Part shown: one piece after another, positions 11,301-23,800 of the stretch
How positions within the stretch are numbered: the first letter of the stretch is position 1
How the letters are laid out: each line of letters starts with the position of its first letter
DNA from: Malania oleifera
Lineage: Eukaryota > Streptophyta > Magnoliopsida > Santalales > Ximeniaceae
Direction: 5' to 3'
Length of the DNA: 64,000 nucleotides
NCBI RefSeq assembly: GCF_029873635.1
Contig: NC_080423.1
Coordinates: forward strand, 110,935,087 to 110,999,086
The notes under the pieces: generated by a model
Seen by the model: only the letters and a program-made list of their open reading frames with translations
Told to the model about the DNA's origin: nothing
Database searches by the model: none
Made by a program: the position numbers and the translations under genes

Positions 11301-14300
11301 AAAGACTCGACAGCTGCTTCCAACGATTCCTCCAAACTTCTCGTCTCTCTTCGACGAGTCGATGTTCCCTTCAAAACTCTAATCTACATCTGACGAATCC
11401 TTCTGATGTATTTTTTCCCTTCAACGAACCCTTCGGAGCTGTCGTCTCTTTGCAGTCTCTCGCCTCTCTCCGCGGCACTCTCACCCTCTTGTAATCTCTG
11501 CAACTATGTTGGCTGCAACTAGCTTGTAGAAATTAGACTCTTGAGACATTTTTAATTTGGCTTTTTCTTATGGCTCATACTTATTTTTTTTAATATATAT
11601 TGCTTGTGTTTGTTAGTTAAAAGTTAAAACTTAAAATTGGCCTATATGATATTAAAAAATTATTTTTTTATATTTTTCTCTATTATTTTAAAATTTTTCA
11701 CATTTTTTTATTATATATAAATTGATTTTATTTATTAATTATTTTAAAAAATATAGTCCCAAAATGCTTACGCCTCAAGGCTTACGCCTCGCCACGTGGA
11801 GGGTAAAACGCCTCGCCTTACACCTTCGCCTTTTAAAACACTAATAAAGACACTTACGAGTAAAAGCATGGAAATTATGGACACAATGATTAGAAGAAAA
11901 ATTAATATAATCTGCTTTCAAGAAACTAAGTGGGTTGGGGGAGAAAGTTAAAGAAATTGATAAACCAAGATTTAAACTTTGGTATAATGGAAAAGAAAAA
12001 CATAAGAATGGGGTAAGAATTATTGTAGACAAAAACTTAAAAGATAGCGTTATAGATGTAAATTGAGTAGGGGATAGAATTAAAATCAAAATGATCTTAG
12101 GCCAAGCGATAATAAATATCATTAGTGTTTATGCTCCTCAAATAGGCTTAACAAAAAAATCTTAAGAGCCAATTTTGGGAAGATATGGATAGTATTATAC
12201 AAGGCATATCAGGGACTCGGAAAATTTCCATAGGAGGAGATTTGAATGGATATGTTGGAAGGGATAATAAAGGTTATGAGAGGATACATGGAGGATATGG
12301 ATAATGGAGACAAAAATAAGCCAGAGGAGATGATCTTAAACTTCGCTATGTCATATGATTTTATTATAGTGAATACTTGCTTTAAAAAGAGAGAACACTT
12401 AATAACCTTTAAAAGTGGACAAAATAAAAGTTAAATAGTCCTTCTTCACTAGCAGGGTAGATCATTTATCATGCAAGGATTGTAAAGTTATTCCAGGTGA
12501 AAGCTTAAGCACACAACATAGAGTCCTAGTGTTAGATATATGTATTAAGAAATGAAAAAGAAAAGATAAAATAAACCAAGGTAAGAGGACTAGGTGGTGG
12601 AACCTAATGAGAGAAAATATAATAAAATTTAAATATAAAACAATCAAAGATGGTGATTGGACGATAGATTATGGGATAGATACAAATATTCTTTGGAGTA
12701 GGATAGTTAGCTCTATTAAAAAATAGCAAAAAAGATTTTAGATGAATCAAGTGAAAGATTCTCAAGTAGTAAGAAAGTTGGTGATGGCATAAAGATGTCC
12801 AAAAAGCCGTAAAAACAAGAAAAATAAAAAATGTGATATAAAAAGTGGTAAAAATGTAGAAACATGGATAACTTTGAAAAGCATAAATAGGCGTGAAAGG
12901 ATGCAAAAAAGGTCATTAGTGAAGCTAAACATAGATCATTTAATAATTTGTATGATAAATTAGATACAAAAAAAGGGGAAAGAGAAGTATTTAAACTTGC
13001 TAGAACAAGAGAAAGAAAGAGTAAGAACTTAGGTAATGTAAAATGTATAAAAAGTGAGGATAATATTGTTTTGGTATTAGAGTTAACGAAATTAAGTTGG
13101 CACTAAAAAAGATGAAAAATTGAAAAGCTATGGGACCGGATAACATCCCAATGCAAAAATGTAGAAACACGGAAAACTTTGAAAAGCATAAAGAGGCGTG
13201 AAATGATGCAAAAAAGGCCATTAGTGAAACTAAACATAGATCATTTAATAATTTGTACGATAAATTAGATACAAAAGAAGGGGAAAGAGATGTATTTAAA
13301 CTTGCTAGAGCAAGAGAAAGAAAGAGTAAGAACTTAGGTAATGTAAAATGTATAAAAGGTGAGGATAATATTGTTTTGGTATTAGAGTTAACGAAATTAA
13401 GTTGGCACTAAAAAAAATGAAAAATGGAAAAGTTATGGGACCGGATAACATCCCAATTGAAGTTTGGAAATACTTAGGTGATAATGATATTATATGGTTA
13501 ACTAATTTATTTAACACAATTATAAAAACTAAGACAATTCCAAATGAATGGAGGAAAAAAACCTTTAATACCTATATACAAAAATATAAGAGATATTCAA
13601 AATTGCAAGAACTATCGTGGAATTAAACTTATGAGTCATGCAATGAAGGTGTGGGAAAGGGTAGTTGAACAAAGATTAAGGCTAGAAACGAAGGTCTCAG
13701 AAAATCAATTTGATCTTATGCCCGGGACATCATACTACAAAAGCTATAAATCTGTTGAGAAGATTAATGGAAAAGTTTAGGGAAAAGAAGAGAGACTTGT
13801 AAATGGTATTTATTAACTTAGAGAAAACATATGGTGGGTTTTAGAAAAAAATGGTGTATGTAGTAAGTATACTTATGTCATTAAGGATATATACGACGGA
13901 GTAATGACAAGTATAAGGACAATAAATGGAGAGACCACACCAATCACCATAGGTGTACATCAAGGATATGCTTTGAGCCCTTATCTTTTCGCTTTAGTGA
14001 TAAATCAACTGACTAAGAGTATCCAAAATAAGGTTCCATGGTGTATGTTGTTTTCAGATAATATTGTATTGATTGATGAAACTAGAGGCAGAGTAGAGAC
14101 AAAGCTAAAATCATAGAGAGAAGCTTTGGAATCTAGAGACTTTAGGATAAGTAGAAATAAGACAGGATATATGAAATGTAATTTCAATAATAGTAGGAGG
14201 AATATTGGAGAGAAAGTTAAACTTAATGATGAAGAAATAAATAACACTTGTAGATTTCGATATCTAGGATCTATTATGCAGGCTGAAGGAGAAACTGAAG

Positions 14301-14833
14301 AGGATATAATGCATAGAGTGAAAGCAGATTGGGTAAAATGTAGAAGTGCTTTAAGTGTGCTTTGTGATCGTAGAATACCCTTAAAATTAAAAGGGAAGTT
14401 TTATAGGATGGCTATAAGATCAGCTATATGGATCAGAATGTTGGGCAACGAAAAAACATAATATCGAAAAAATAAAAATTGACGAGATGAGAATGCTTAG
14501 ATGGATGAGTGGTTTAACACTACAAGATAAATTAAGAAATGAATATATTCGCGGTAATTTAGGTGTAACTTTTATAGAAGATAAGATAAAGGAGGGATAA
14601 CTCAGATGGTTTGGGCACTTGCAATGAAGGCCACATAGTGCGCCAATGAGAAAGAGTGAGTTAGTTACTATGAGAGGCAGTGGAAGGGGTAGGGGTAGAC
14701 CTAAAATAATTTGGAATGAGATAGTAAGGATTTAATAGCCCTGAATTTGTCAAAAAAATGGTCCATGATCGCACAAATTGGCGGAAAATGATTCATATAG
14801 CCGACCCCATCTAGTGGGACTTAAGGCTTGGTT

Positions 14834-14864
<31 letters not shown>

Positions 14865-17800
14865 GAATGGAGGGAGAGGAAAAATTTGTGAAGATTCACA
14901 CTCCTTGACCAAAGTGATCTGCAAATGGCTTGTTTAGAATATTTCTCCCAAACAATTGCAGCAAGCTTGGATTGTGTTGCTTTGCTAGAGCTGTATTATA
15001 CATATTTTTCTTTTCTTTCCATTTGTTGTTTTTCATTGTCTTGTTGAAGGATGCCTTGTTCTCCATGCTGTCTTCTTTTTCTATTGTTGTACTTCTTTCT
15101 TCAGCTCTTTCTAATAGTCATAAAACTTAGCGTACGTGAACAAGGCGGAGACATGCAATATGCCAATATAACACAAAGCCCCCGCTCTAATCATCCAGCT
15201 GACAAAATCCATGGCTCATGTTCTAAAGGAAGCATTTTGAGGAATTGTCCAACTTTAAGCCATAGCTTCTTTTTTCTCGACTCACTAAAGACAGCACTAA
15301 CTCTGTAATACTAAATGTTCATAATATGTTTAGATCGGACAATACACATGTTTAGACAGTAGAAGTAGAAACCTAAAAACCTATGGCAATATAAACAGTA
15401 CCTTCTTGTTAGCTCCAGTCAATGATATAGTAGAAATTTTTTTGGACAGATTCTCTGGTGCCTTCTCCTCTTCCAAAACCCCATTGGCATGTTCTATACA
15501 ACTGTTGGATCTTGAGTTATCACGTAACATCTTCAACTCCTTAATCATTACCTGCAAAACAAATAAAATAAAATTTTAAAATTCTCAATCAGAATATTTT
15601 GAAATCAGTAAAAGCTAATGGTTCAGAAATCTCAAGTTATTAACTGAAACTAAGTCTTAGGCATGTTGATGCATCCTAAAGAAGAATTTATCAGACTGCA
15701 AGCACAGAGTCCAATACAAAAGAATGCAACCTGCACCTGTATGCTGAATGAATTAATAAGCCATTCCAGAAAATCCTGTTATGCCATTATTAGTTGTCTA
15801 AAATAAAATAAATAAAGAATATCAATGCCGATCATGAGCTTAGCAAACAAAGAAAGATTATCAACATTCAATCATAAGCATTTTGGTAAAAAGCACCAAT
15901 ACAAGCAACACACATTCCCTTTTTTGTACCTATGCAGGTGATGGGGGGTGGGGAATGGTTTGTGAAAGGAAATTCATAAATTCAATTGTAAAAGGAGTCA
16001 AAACAGTTATATGTAATGCAAAGCGCTGTTAATAATAGGAAGTCTACATGAAGCAATGTGTGTGGATACCTGATCAGAATTATCTGAATTTGGCATTTTT
16101 TGTAGGGCATCATCAGCGAGGGAACGAGCGCGACAATATAGTGCATATGCTTCTGCCCTCTTTCCAACCATACTGTATGATTTGGCTAAGTAGAAGCACC
16201 TGCCAACAACAAATTGGGAGCCCATTCAATTGACTGGAGCTGGGAAACAACACTTGAGACCCAGGCCACTCAGTTTATAAGATCTGAGAAATATCACTTG
16301 ATGCTAGAATGAAATTAGCAAAAGATAATCTTAATTTTACGTTTAAAAATGAATCCAAGACATTTTCGACAAGCTGAAACACCATGAATTTCAAGATCAC
16401 AATCTTCAAAACAGAAGCCCTCCATCATAGCTAGAATAATACTACCACAATGTCACAATGTAATACCTTTCAAATGGTTTAGGGAAAAAAAAAAGCAAGA
16501 AAAAAAAGTATATAAATCCAAATCTTTGTGGTGAAAAGAGGATTATTCAGCACCTGTTTAGTATTGTTACAGTTTTCTGTATTCTGTCTCTGTTTCTCCA
16601 CAATGAAGAAACAAGTTATAAAAACGCATTTATTTATATTGTCAGTTTTCCGTTTTTGCTGCCGGTTTTTAGCTATTCGCCAAAAAAATGAAAACTAGAT
16701 TTTACGGTTTTCAATTGTTTTGGCAACCTATTGCCAAAAATTTTAATATCTAGAAATAATTTTTTTGGATTAAATTATTCATTATATATACTTTTAAAAA
16801 TTCAAATCAATATTAAATGACCCTATGAATTTAAATATAATTAAAAGAAATATATATATATATATATAAATTTCAAAAAATATCAATAAAGGCAATTACA
16901 AAATAATTTTACTATTTTTTAATTGTCATGTCCAATAAAATTTTTATTGTAAAGTAAAATTTAAAAGTAGAACAAGTAAGTAAAATAATTATAACAAATT
17001 TTATTTTTATTATAGCAATTTTTTTAATGTGTATTATTTGTAATTTTATTATTTTAATCATATTTTTATAATATTGTTTGATTTAAAGATGAAAATGAGC
17101 ATTTTTTTAATTAAGTTTTTAATTTATATTAGTTTTATAAATATTATCCAACATATTGCTGGTTCCTAGTTTTTAGTTTCTGTTTCTGATTTTTTATTTT
17201 CATTTCTCTAATTTCTGACAGTGATACCAAACGGCCACTTGAGGAGCCACCAAAATTTTAAGGGGAGGTATTGAGGGAAGGAAGGAGCAATAAATAAAAA
17301 ATATGATTTAATCGTTGAAATACAAAGCTGCAGATAAATGTAGAAACAAGCAGATGGGCCATAAAATAACAATTTCAAATAAGACAATAGCCTACCCTTT
17401 GTTTTAAAGAACAAAATGCAAGAATTTTTTATAGCAAGATGGCCAATCTCACGGGCTAAACCACGATTGTACCACCGAAAATAAGATACTCCAAACACAC
17501 ATTCTTGATACTTTGCACAAATCAAATAGATCTAGGCCACCTAAATAATCTCCTGTGATATAATTAACCACATGTCGAACATATCGGCATAACAGTTATT
17601 TTATCATCTTTGAGTTGTCATAAAAAATATTCTAAAACCTCAAGTGTAGAGACCTGAAGAATTATAGTATTTAAATAATAAAAGATGAAGAAAAGGAAAT
17701 TTTAAAGGGAGTCACAGTAGGATCTCGTCGACAAATGCAAAGAATTCATCGACGAAGCGGCTTGTTGGGATCGTCAACGGGGACACATGTCTCGTTGACG

Positions 17801-20800
17801 AGAAATTATCAAGAGGGGTAATTTCAGGGTCTGAAATTCGTCGACGAACTCCCTTCTTGGCCTCGTCGACGAAATGACGAGGCCAGCTGTATAAATGGCT
17901 CGAACTCGAATTCAGTGACCATTTTTGCATGCAAACCTTTCCTCCCTCTCTCTCACTTCGTTCTCCACTCCTTCTCTCTATAAATCCGGCCCCGTTTTTT
18001 GCCGGTTCGCCGATCCGAAGCCGCCACGTTACTCCTGAGAAGGTTCTCTGCAAATCTGCTGGAGTGATTTGTTGGTTAGGCTAACTTAGGAATCATCCCA
18101 AAATTTGGATAAGTTAATTAATTTCAGCTTTATTAGGTTTTTGGTATTTCTGGACTAAGAAGAATATGTTAGGGAAGATAATACTGAAGTTTTGTTAGGA
18201 AAATATCAATTACAAGGTGTTGAGCTGGGGACCACACGGGTGTAATTTTGGAGTAATTTGTAGGATTTTCCATAAGTCAGGTAAGGGGATAAACTAAGTC
18301 AGAATTTTCATAAAATAATTAATTAAATATTCAGCTTTTATTTTCAAGGAAATTATATATGTTATAGAACTAAGTTTGGAAATATTACTATTAACAGGAA
18401 AACAATTTTAACATAGTTCAGCAGGGATTATGATTTTGTGTAAATTGTATGAATGGAACAGTATTCACTTTTGTGTGGCATGAGTATGAAATTCTATGAT
18501 TTTATGTAATATCAAAATATCATGTTTTCGGTATAAGCATGTTATTATTGTTTTTCAGGAAAATATTAAAAATGGTAAAGGGATTACAAACTATGAGTTT
18601 TATATGATATGTCAGCAAAAGGACCGTGGTTTTATATGATATGCCGGCGTAAGGGCCGTGGTTTTTATATGACATGCTATGCCGACATAAGGATTGTGAT
18701 TTACAAGATACAAAATGCCAGCGTAAGGGCCGTGAAAATGCGTAAGCTTCAGCATGTAATGCGTTAGCCATTTTAAATTTTGGTATTTTAGATCGAGCCT
18801 CAAGGTATTTTAAGCATGCATTGCCTTCAGGCGAGCCTCAAAGCGAGCCTTGATTGAGCCTTCTAAAACACTGGCTGGAAGAATGTAATTAATTAAATTG
18901 GTTCTCCATAGCAACCAAGCTTACTGGCCATCTTCTATATTTTTTTCTCAAGCTGTCATCTATGATCTAGAAAGAAAATTCAAAGCTTTTCTATGGAAAA
19001 GCAATGATTGGAATACTAGTGGGTGTGAATTGAACTAGAAGGAAGTCTCTATTCCAATTAAGGAAGCAGGCCTTGGAATCAAATTAATTTCAGAATGGAA
19101 TAAAGCTGCTACTGCCAAACTGATATGGTATTTATATACTTCTAAGAAGCTTCACTGGATAATTTGGATATATGCATATAAGCTGAAGGAGAAGAGCTTC
19201 AGGGCAGTTAGAGAAGTCTCTACAGATTCTTGGATTTGGAGGAAATTACTCAAATATCCTAATATCAAATATATTGTTGGAAATGGAAAAAGTATATACA
19301 CTCTTCATGAAAAATAGCATCCAAACAGCCCATTAATTGTGTATTATGGTCATCCCCTTCAGATTCAGCTTGTATTACAAAGATTGCTAGACAGTCAGAG
19401 TTAATCAATATCAAGATTGGAATTAACCAAGGAGGGAATCACAAAATGTTCAAATCCTGGAGAGCAATATTTCTTTTTATCCTGATGTCAGCAAGGAAGA
19501 CAGAATCAGCTGGGACTTACAGTTCATTGATAAATTTCCCATCTCTCTAGCATGGGAATCAATCAGAGAAAAAACTCTGTTATCCCTTGGGATAATCTAG
19601 TCTGGACAAAGCATGCCATTCCTAAACATACTTCCATTTATTGGCTAGCCATCAGAGATAGACTTCCTTTATTGGATAAACTGGTTAAGTGGGGAAGAAA
19701 TAGATGAGACTAAGTGTAGACTATGTGAAACTGGTGCTAAAACAAGAAGTCTGGTTTTCAATTGCAGTTTCGCCCAGACAGTTTACAGAAGAATCTCTAC
19801 TGAATTCAAATTTCAGAGGTTTATTATCTATTGGGATTCAAATCTTGAATCGCTATCTAAAATTGGTAGTTCTAATCCTGAAGAGGCTGTCAAGATATCT
19901 TGGCCTGCAGCAATTTATCACTTTTGCAAGTTGAGAAATTCAGTCCTTTTTACTGATATAATAGCTGATCCAGAGATTATCACTCAGAAAACATTAAAGA
20001 TGTGAAAGCTAGATTCATCAAGGTGAAAGGTTTTGATTTTCTGGCCTAAATTGTCACCATCTTTCTGACAATTTCACTTGCTGGCTAGTTATCAGTCATG
20101 TAACTGTTGTACTCTTCACCTTTTTGGTAATATATGCATCTTATCTTTTGCCTAGGAATAAAAGAGGTTCTCATTCATTGAGTTAAATCATGTTTCAAAA
20201 AGCCTATAATAATTTTGATGTTATCTAATGACTAAACCACATGCACTGTGTCATGACATTTAAAAATTAAACTGGAAAACCTAAAAATATTTCAAATAAG
20301 AATAATTTCAGATCAGGTTATTTAGTTTCACAAATGGGGCCTATGCAAAACAAGTCTGACCAGCAGCATCAAAATAGATCATAATAAGTGTACATCAAGG
20401 TTCTACTTTGAGTCTTTATATTTTTACTTTAGCGATTGATGAACTTTCACTAAATGAACTTATTAGGAATATCCAAAATGAGATCCCTTGGTGTATGTTG
20501 TTTGCAGATGATATTGTGTTGATTGATGATAGTAGGAGCAAAGTGGAATCAACGCTAGAACTTTGGAGAACCACTTTAGAGTCTAAAGGTCTTAGGGTAA
20601 GCAAGAGTAAGACAGAATATATGAAATGTATTTTCAGTAATATAAGTAGTAGTAGTGGAGAGAAGATTAAACTTGACAATCAATAAACTAATAGCACTAA
20701 TAGATTTAGATATTTTGAATCTATTATGAAAGGAGAAGGGAAAATTGAAGATGTAGTACATAGAATTAAAATATATTAGGTAAAATGGAGGAGTATGTCA

Positions 20801-23800
20801 AGTGTGTTGTGTGCTTGTAGAATACTCTTAAAATTAAAAGGAAAGTTTTATAAGATGGCAACTAAGAAACATGTACAAAAAATAAAAGTTGTTGAAATGT
20901 AAATGTTAAGGTGGATGAATGGTATAACATTAAAAGATAAAATAAGAAACGAGCATATATGCAATAATTTAGGCATAGCACCTACCAAAACAAGATAAGG
21001 GAGAGACCACTTAGATGGTTTGGGCATTTGAAACGCAGGCCTAGTAGGGCAATTATGAGGAGTGAATTAGTTATTTTTTTTACCATGAAAAGGGGTAGGA
21101 GTAGGCCTAAATAACTTGGAATGAGGTTGAGATAAAGGATTTAATAGCTCTTAATAGAGGAAAACACCTCAATTGGGTGAATTGGCAAAAAAAATTCATG
21201 TAGCCTACCCCAGCTAGTGGGCCTTAAGGCTTCTTCTTGTTGTCGTTGTTGTATGTTAACGTGTTTCTAATTCTTCTAGAAGAGATTTTCTTTTGTGAAA
21301 TAAATTAATAATAACTGAAAATTGAACCATAATGCAATAAGTATCCATTTCTACTCATTAAATAAACATTGTGTGGAAAATATTGATTAACTTTGGATTG
21401 CTAGATTAGCATTCAGAAATGAAAATATACCACATTTTGAATGTTCACAGTTCACACAAATTCATGGTTCGCTAAAGAGTTTAGTGTTTTCTGGAATCTA
21501 TAACCAAAAAGAATCAAACATGTTCTTCGAAGGAATTAAGAGGTGCAATCCACATACACATATGGTTGAAGTAACACCTTGAACCAGATTGCAAGAAGCA
21601 TTCAACAAACAAAACAAGAGTTTGGATGAAGGAAAACCTCTCCGCTCGGAAAGCCAAACTTTTCCCAGCACACTCTTCAGCAAATGCCACTTCTTCTGGT
21701 TTTCTATCTCTTCCAGAAGTAACTAAATCAGATAGATCAGCTGTACTCTGCCAAATTTTTTATAACAAATAAATAAATAATTCAAGTTCTGCAATCTATA
21801 TGTGGTGCTAGAATCTGTGAAGTTCAGAACTGTAGTCTAAAGCATTTTAGGTGACAGGCATGTCAAAATCAAAGTAACTACAAAGAGTGGCAGTCAACCT
21901 GTAATAAAAGATCATATAAGCGAACCAGCTCCTCAGGTTTAGCAACTTTCTGCTTCTGAATGCTGACCAACAATTGGTTCCTCTCAATGGTGCGTTGTCC
22001 TTTGACAGCACTTACAGCTTTGTCAAGGCCATATAAATTATCTTTCACATTTTCAGCATCACCTGCGGTGACCTAAATTATAAAGTTCGTCAGGAGCAGA
22101 GTATGGAAGGACATAAACATAAGAAAGATGCCCATGATTAAAATTTTTTTAACAGTGGAGAAGGATGTGCAAACAAAATGACCTCACTGTAAATAAGGAT
22201 GGCATCATATGAAATGGCTAATGCTACATACCAAATCGTTGCGAATGCAGCTCTTGGCCTCATCATATGCAATAAAAATCTTATCAAAAATGGCAAGTCT
22301 TTTCTCTGCTGGAAGTGAGTCCAATGCCGGACCATTCAGATCTTTCTCAAGTTCCTGAGCTGATCAAATTTGTCAAGCAATAAAAGAATCTTGAGACCGG
22401 GTTTAGATAGTCACTAGTAATTTCAGTAAGAAATAGCCCAGTAAATGATGAATTACTGGATTTTACATAAACTTTGAAACAGATACACCCCCAAATGGAA
22501 AACATAATGATAAAAAAATTTTAACAAGCAATGAAAGAACTGGAACATAATCCCTTGAAAGTAAAAGATGTTAAGATGTATTTTTAGGAGTAAAAAAGTT
22601 GTGCTTGCCATGTCCCATATTCCACTTGAAGGGATAAAAGGAGGCAAGATGAAGAACAAGCCACATGAATAAAAAAATTTGGATAAGACAACATTCCATG
22701 TTGATTAAGACCTGCATAGCATATAAAACAGGTAAAACAATAGTTTTTATCAACACTGCTCCAAACAGACAGAAGTAGAAATCTGAATTCTTTTGCTAGC
22801 CTAAAACAGCCCCACCTTCAACTTTAACACTTAATTTAGGAGCTCTATTCCAATTACAAGGACTGTCAACTCTGGACCAAACTTCGTTATCATATTGGAA
22901 AGCATACGAGCACACAATAACATTTATGCATGTTAGCTACTTATCATCATGAAGACAGATTGTAAGCCAAGTATATTATATGGATCAGGAAAACTGATGG
23001 TTGACCAAAAATACGTTCAGAAAATGAACCTGAAATGAGGAAGTTGAAATGGATGAGTGGCAACACAAGAAATGATGTGAAAGAGGAAAGAGAAGGGGAC
23101 AAAAAGAAGGTAGGGGCTGAGATAAGAAATAAGAAACAATTTTGGTATATGAGAGTTTCGCATAGCACCACTTCAAGATAAGAGGAGAAAACTGGCAGAT
23201 ATGGCTGAACTTGAACATATGCAATGGGTTGAACGTTGAACATAAGCGTTAGTTAAGAATAGTGACTTTTTTTTTTTTTGATAAGTAAATAAGTTTATTG
23301 ATATCAAAAAGAACACCAAATACACAAGAAGTGTACATGGGGTAAAAAAATCAAAAATAGAAATTACAAGAATCTAGTAACTCAAAAACAGAAGGAAATG
23401 ATTGGTTTCGCAAAGCAGCCAACCAATCCATCAAAGTTGTAAAGAAAAATAGCTTCAGGTCTGAAATGGATCTTTCCTTATCTTCAAAACACCTACTATT
23501 TCTCTCCCTCCAAAGACACCACAATAAACAGTGAGGACCTATCAACCAAATAAACCCATTTCGATAACGACCAAATCTGCCTTGCCAACATGCTAGAAGT
23601 CCCACTACAGATTGCAGCATAACCCAGCTCACTCCAAACAAATCCAACACCATAACCCACAAGTCCATTGCAACTGGACAATGAATAAAAGGATGATCAA
23701 CCGTCTCATTATTACACTTGCACATGTAGCACCAATCCAATATCCAAACCTTTCTTTTCGTAAATTGTCAATCATTAAGCATTTCCCTAAAGCAGCAGTC

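Larger units (their letters stand above)
10630..14864 (+). mobile_element. Near full-length RTE-clade LINE, decayed
   Basis: The element starts with a plant RTE-type 5' segment (aagtaaaggagggttgcatt near 10650, and a conserved GC-rich leader to about 10860). The endonuclease follows with A-T-W-N-I-G (about 10935), [10 protein letters not shown] (about 11910), N-I-I-S-V-Y-A-P (about 12115) and G-G-D-L-N-G (about 12235). The reverse transcriptase has [10 protein letters not shown] (about 13440), [14 protein letters not shown] (about 13960) and the catalytic block as F-S-D-N instead of F-A-D-D (about 14053). A C-terminal part with Y-M-K-C-N-F and R-Y-L-G-S follows, then a (TTG)n tail at 14831..14863. 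Frameshifts and stops are scattered throughout. Without the 883-bp insertion and the 305-bp duplication it would be near 3.0-3.3 kb, about full length for the clade. It lies antisense to SRP68. Confidence 0.85.
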
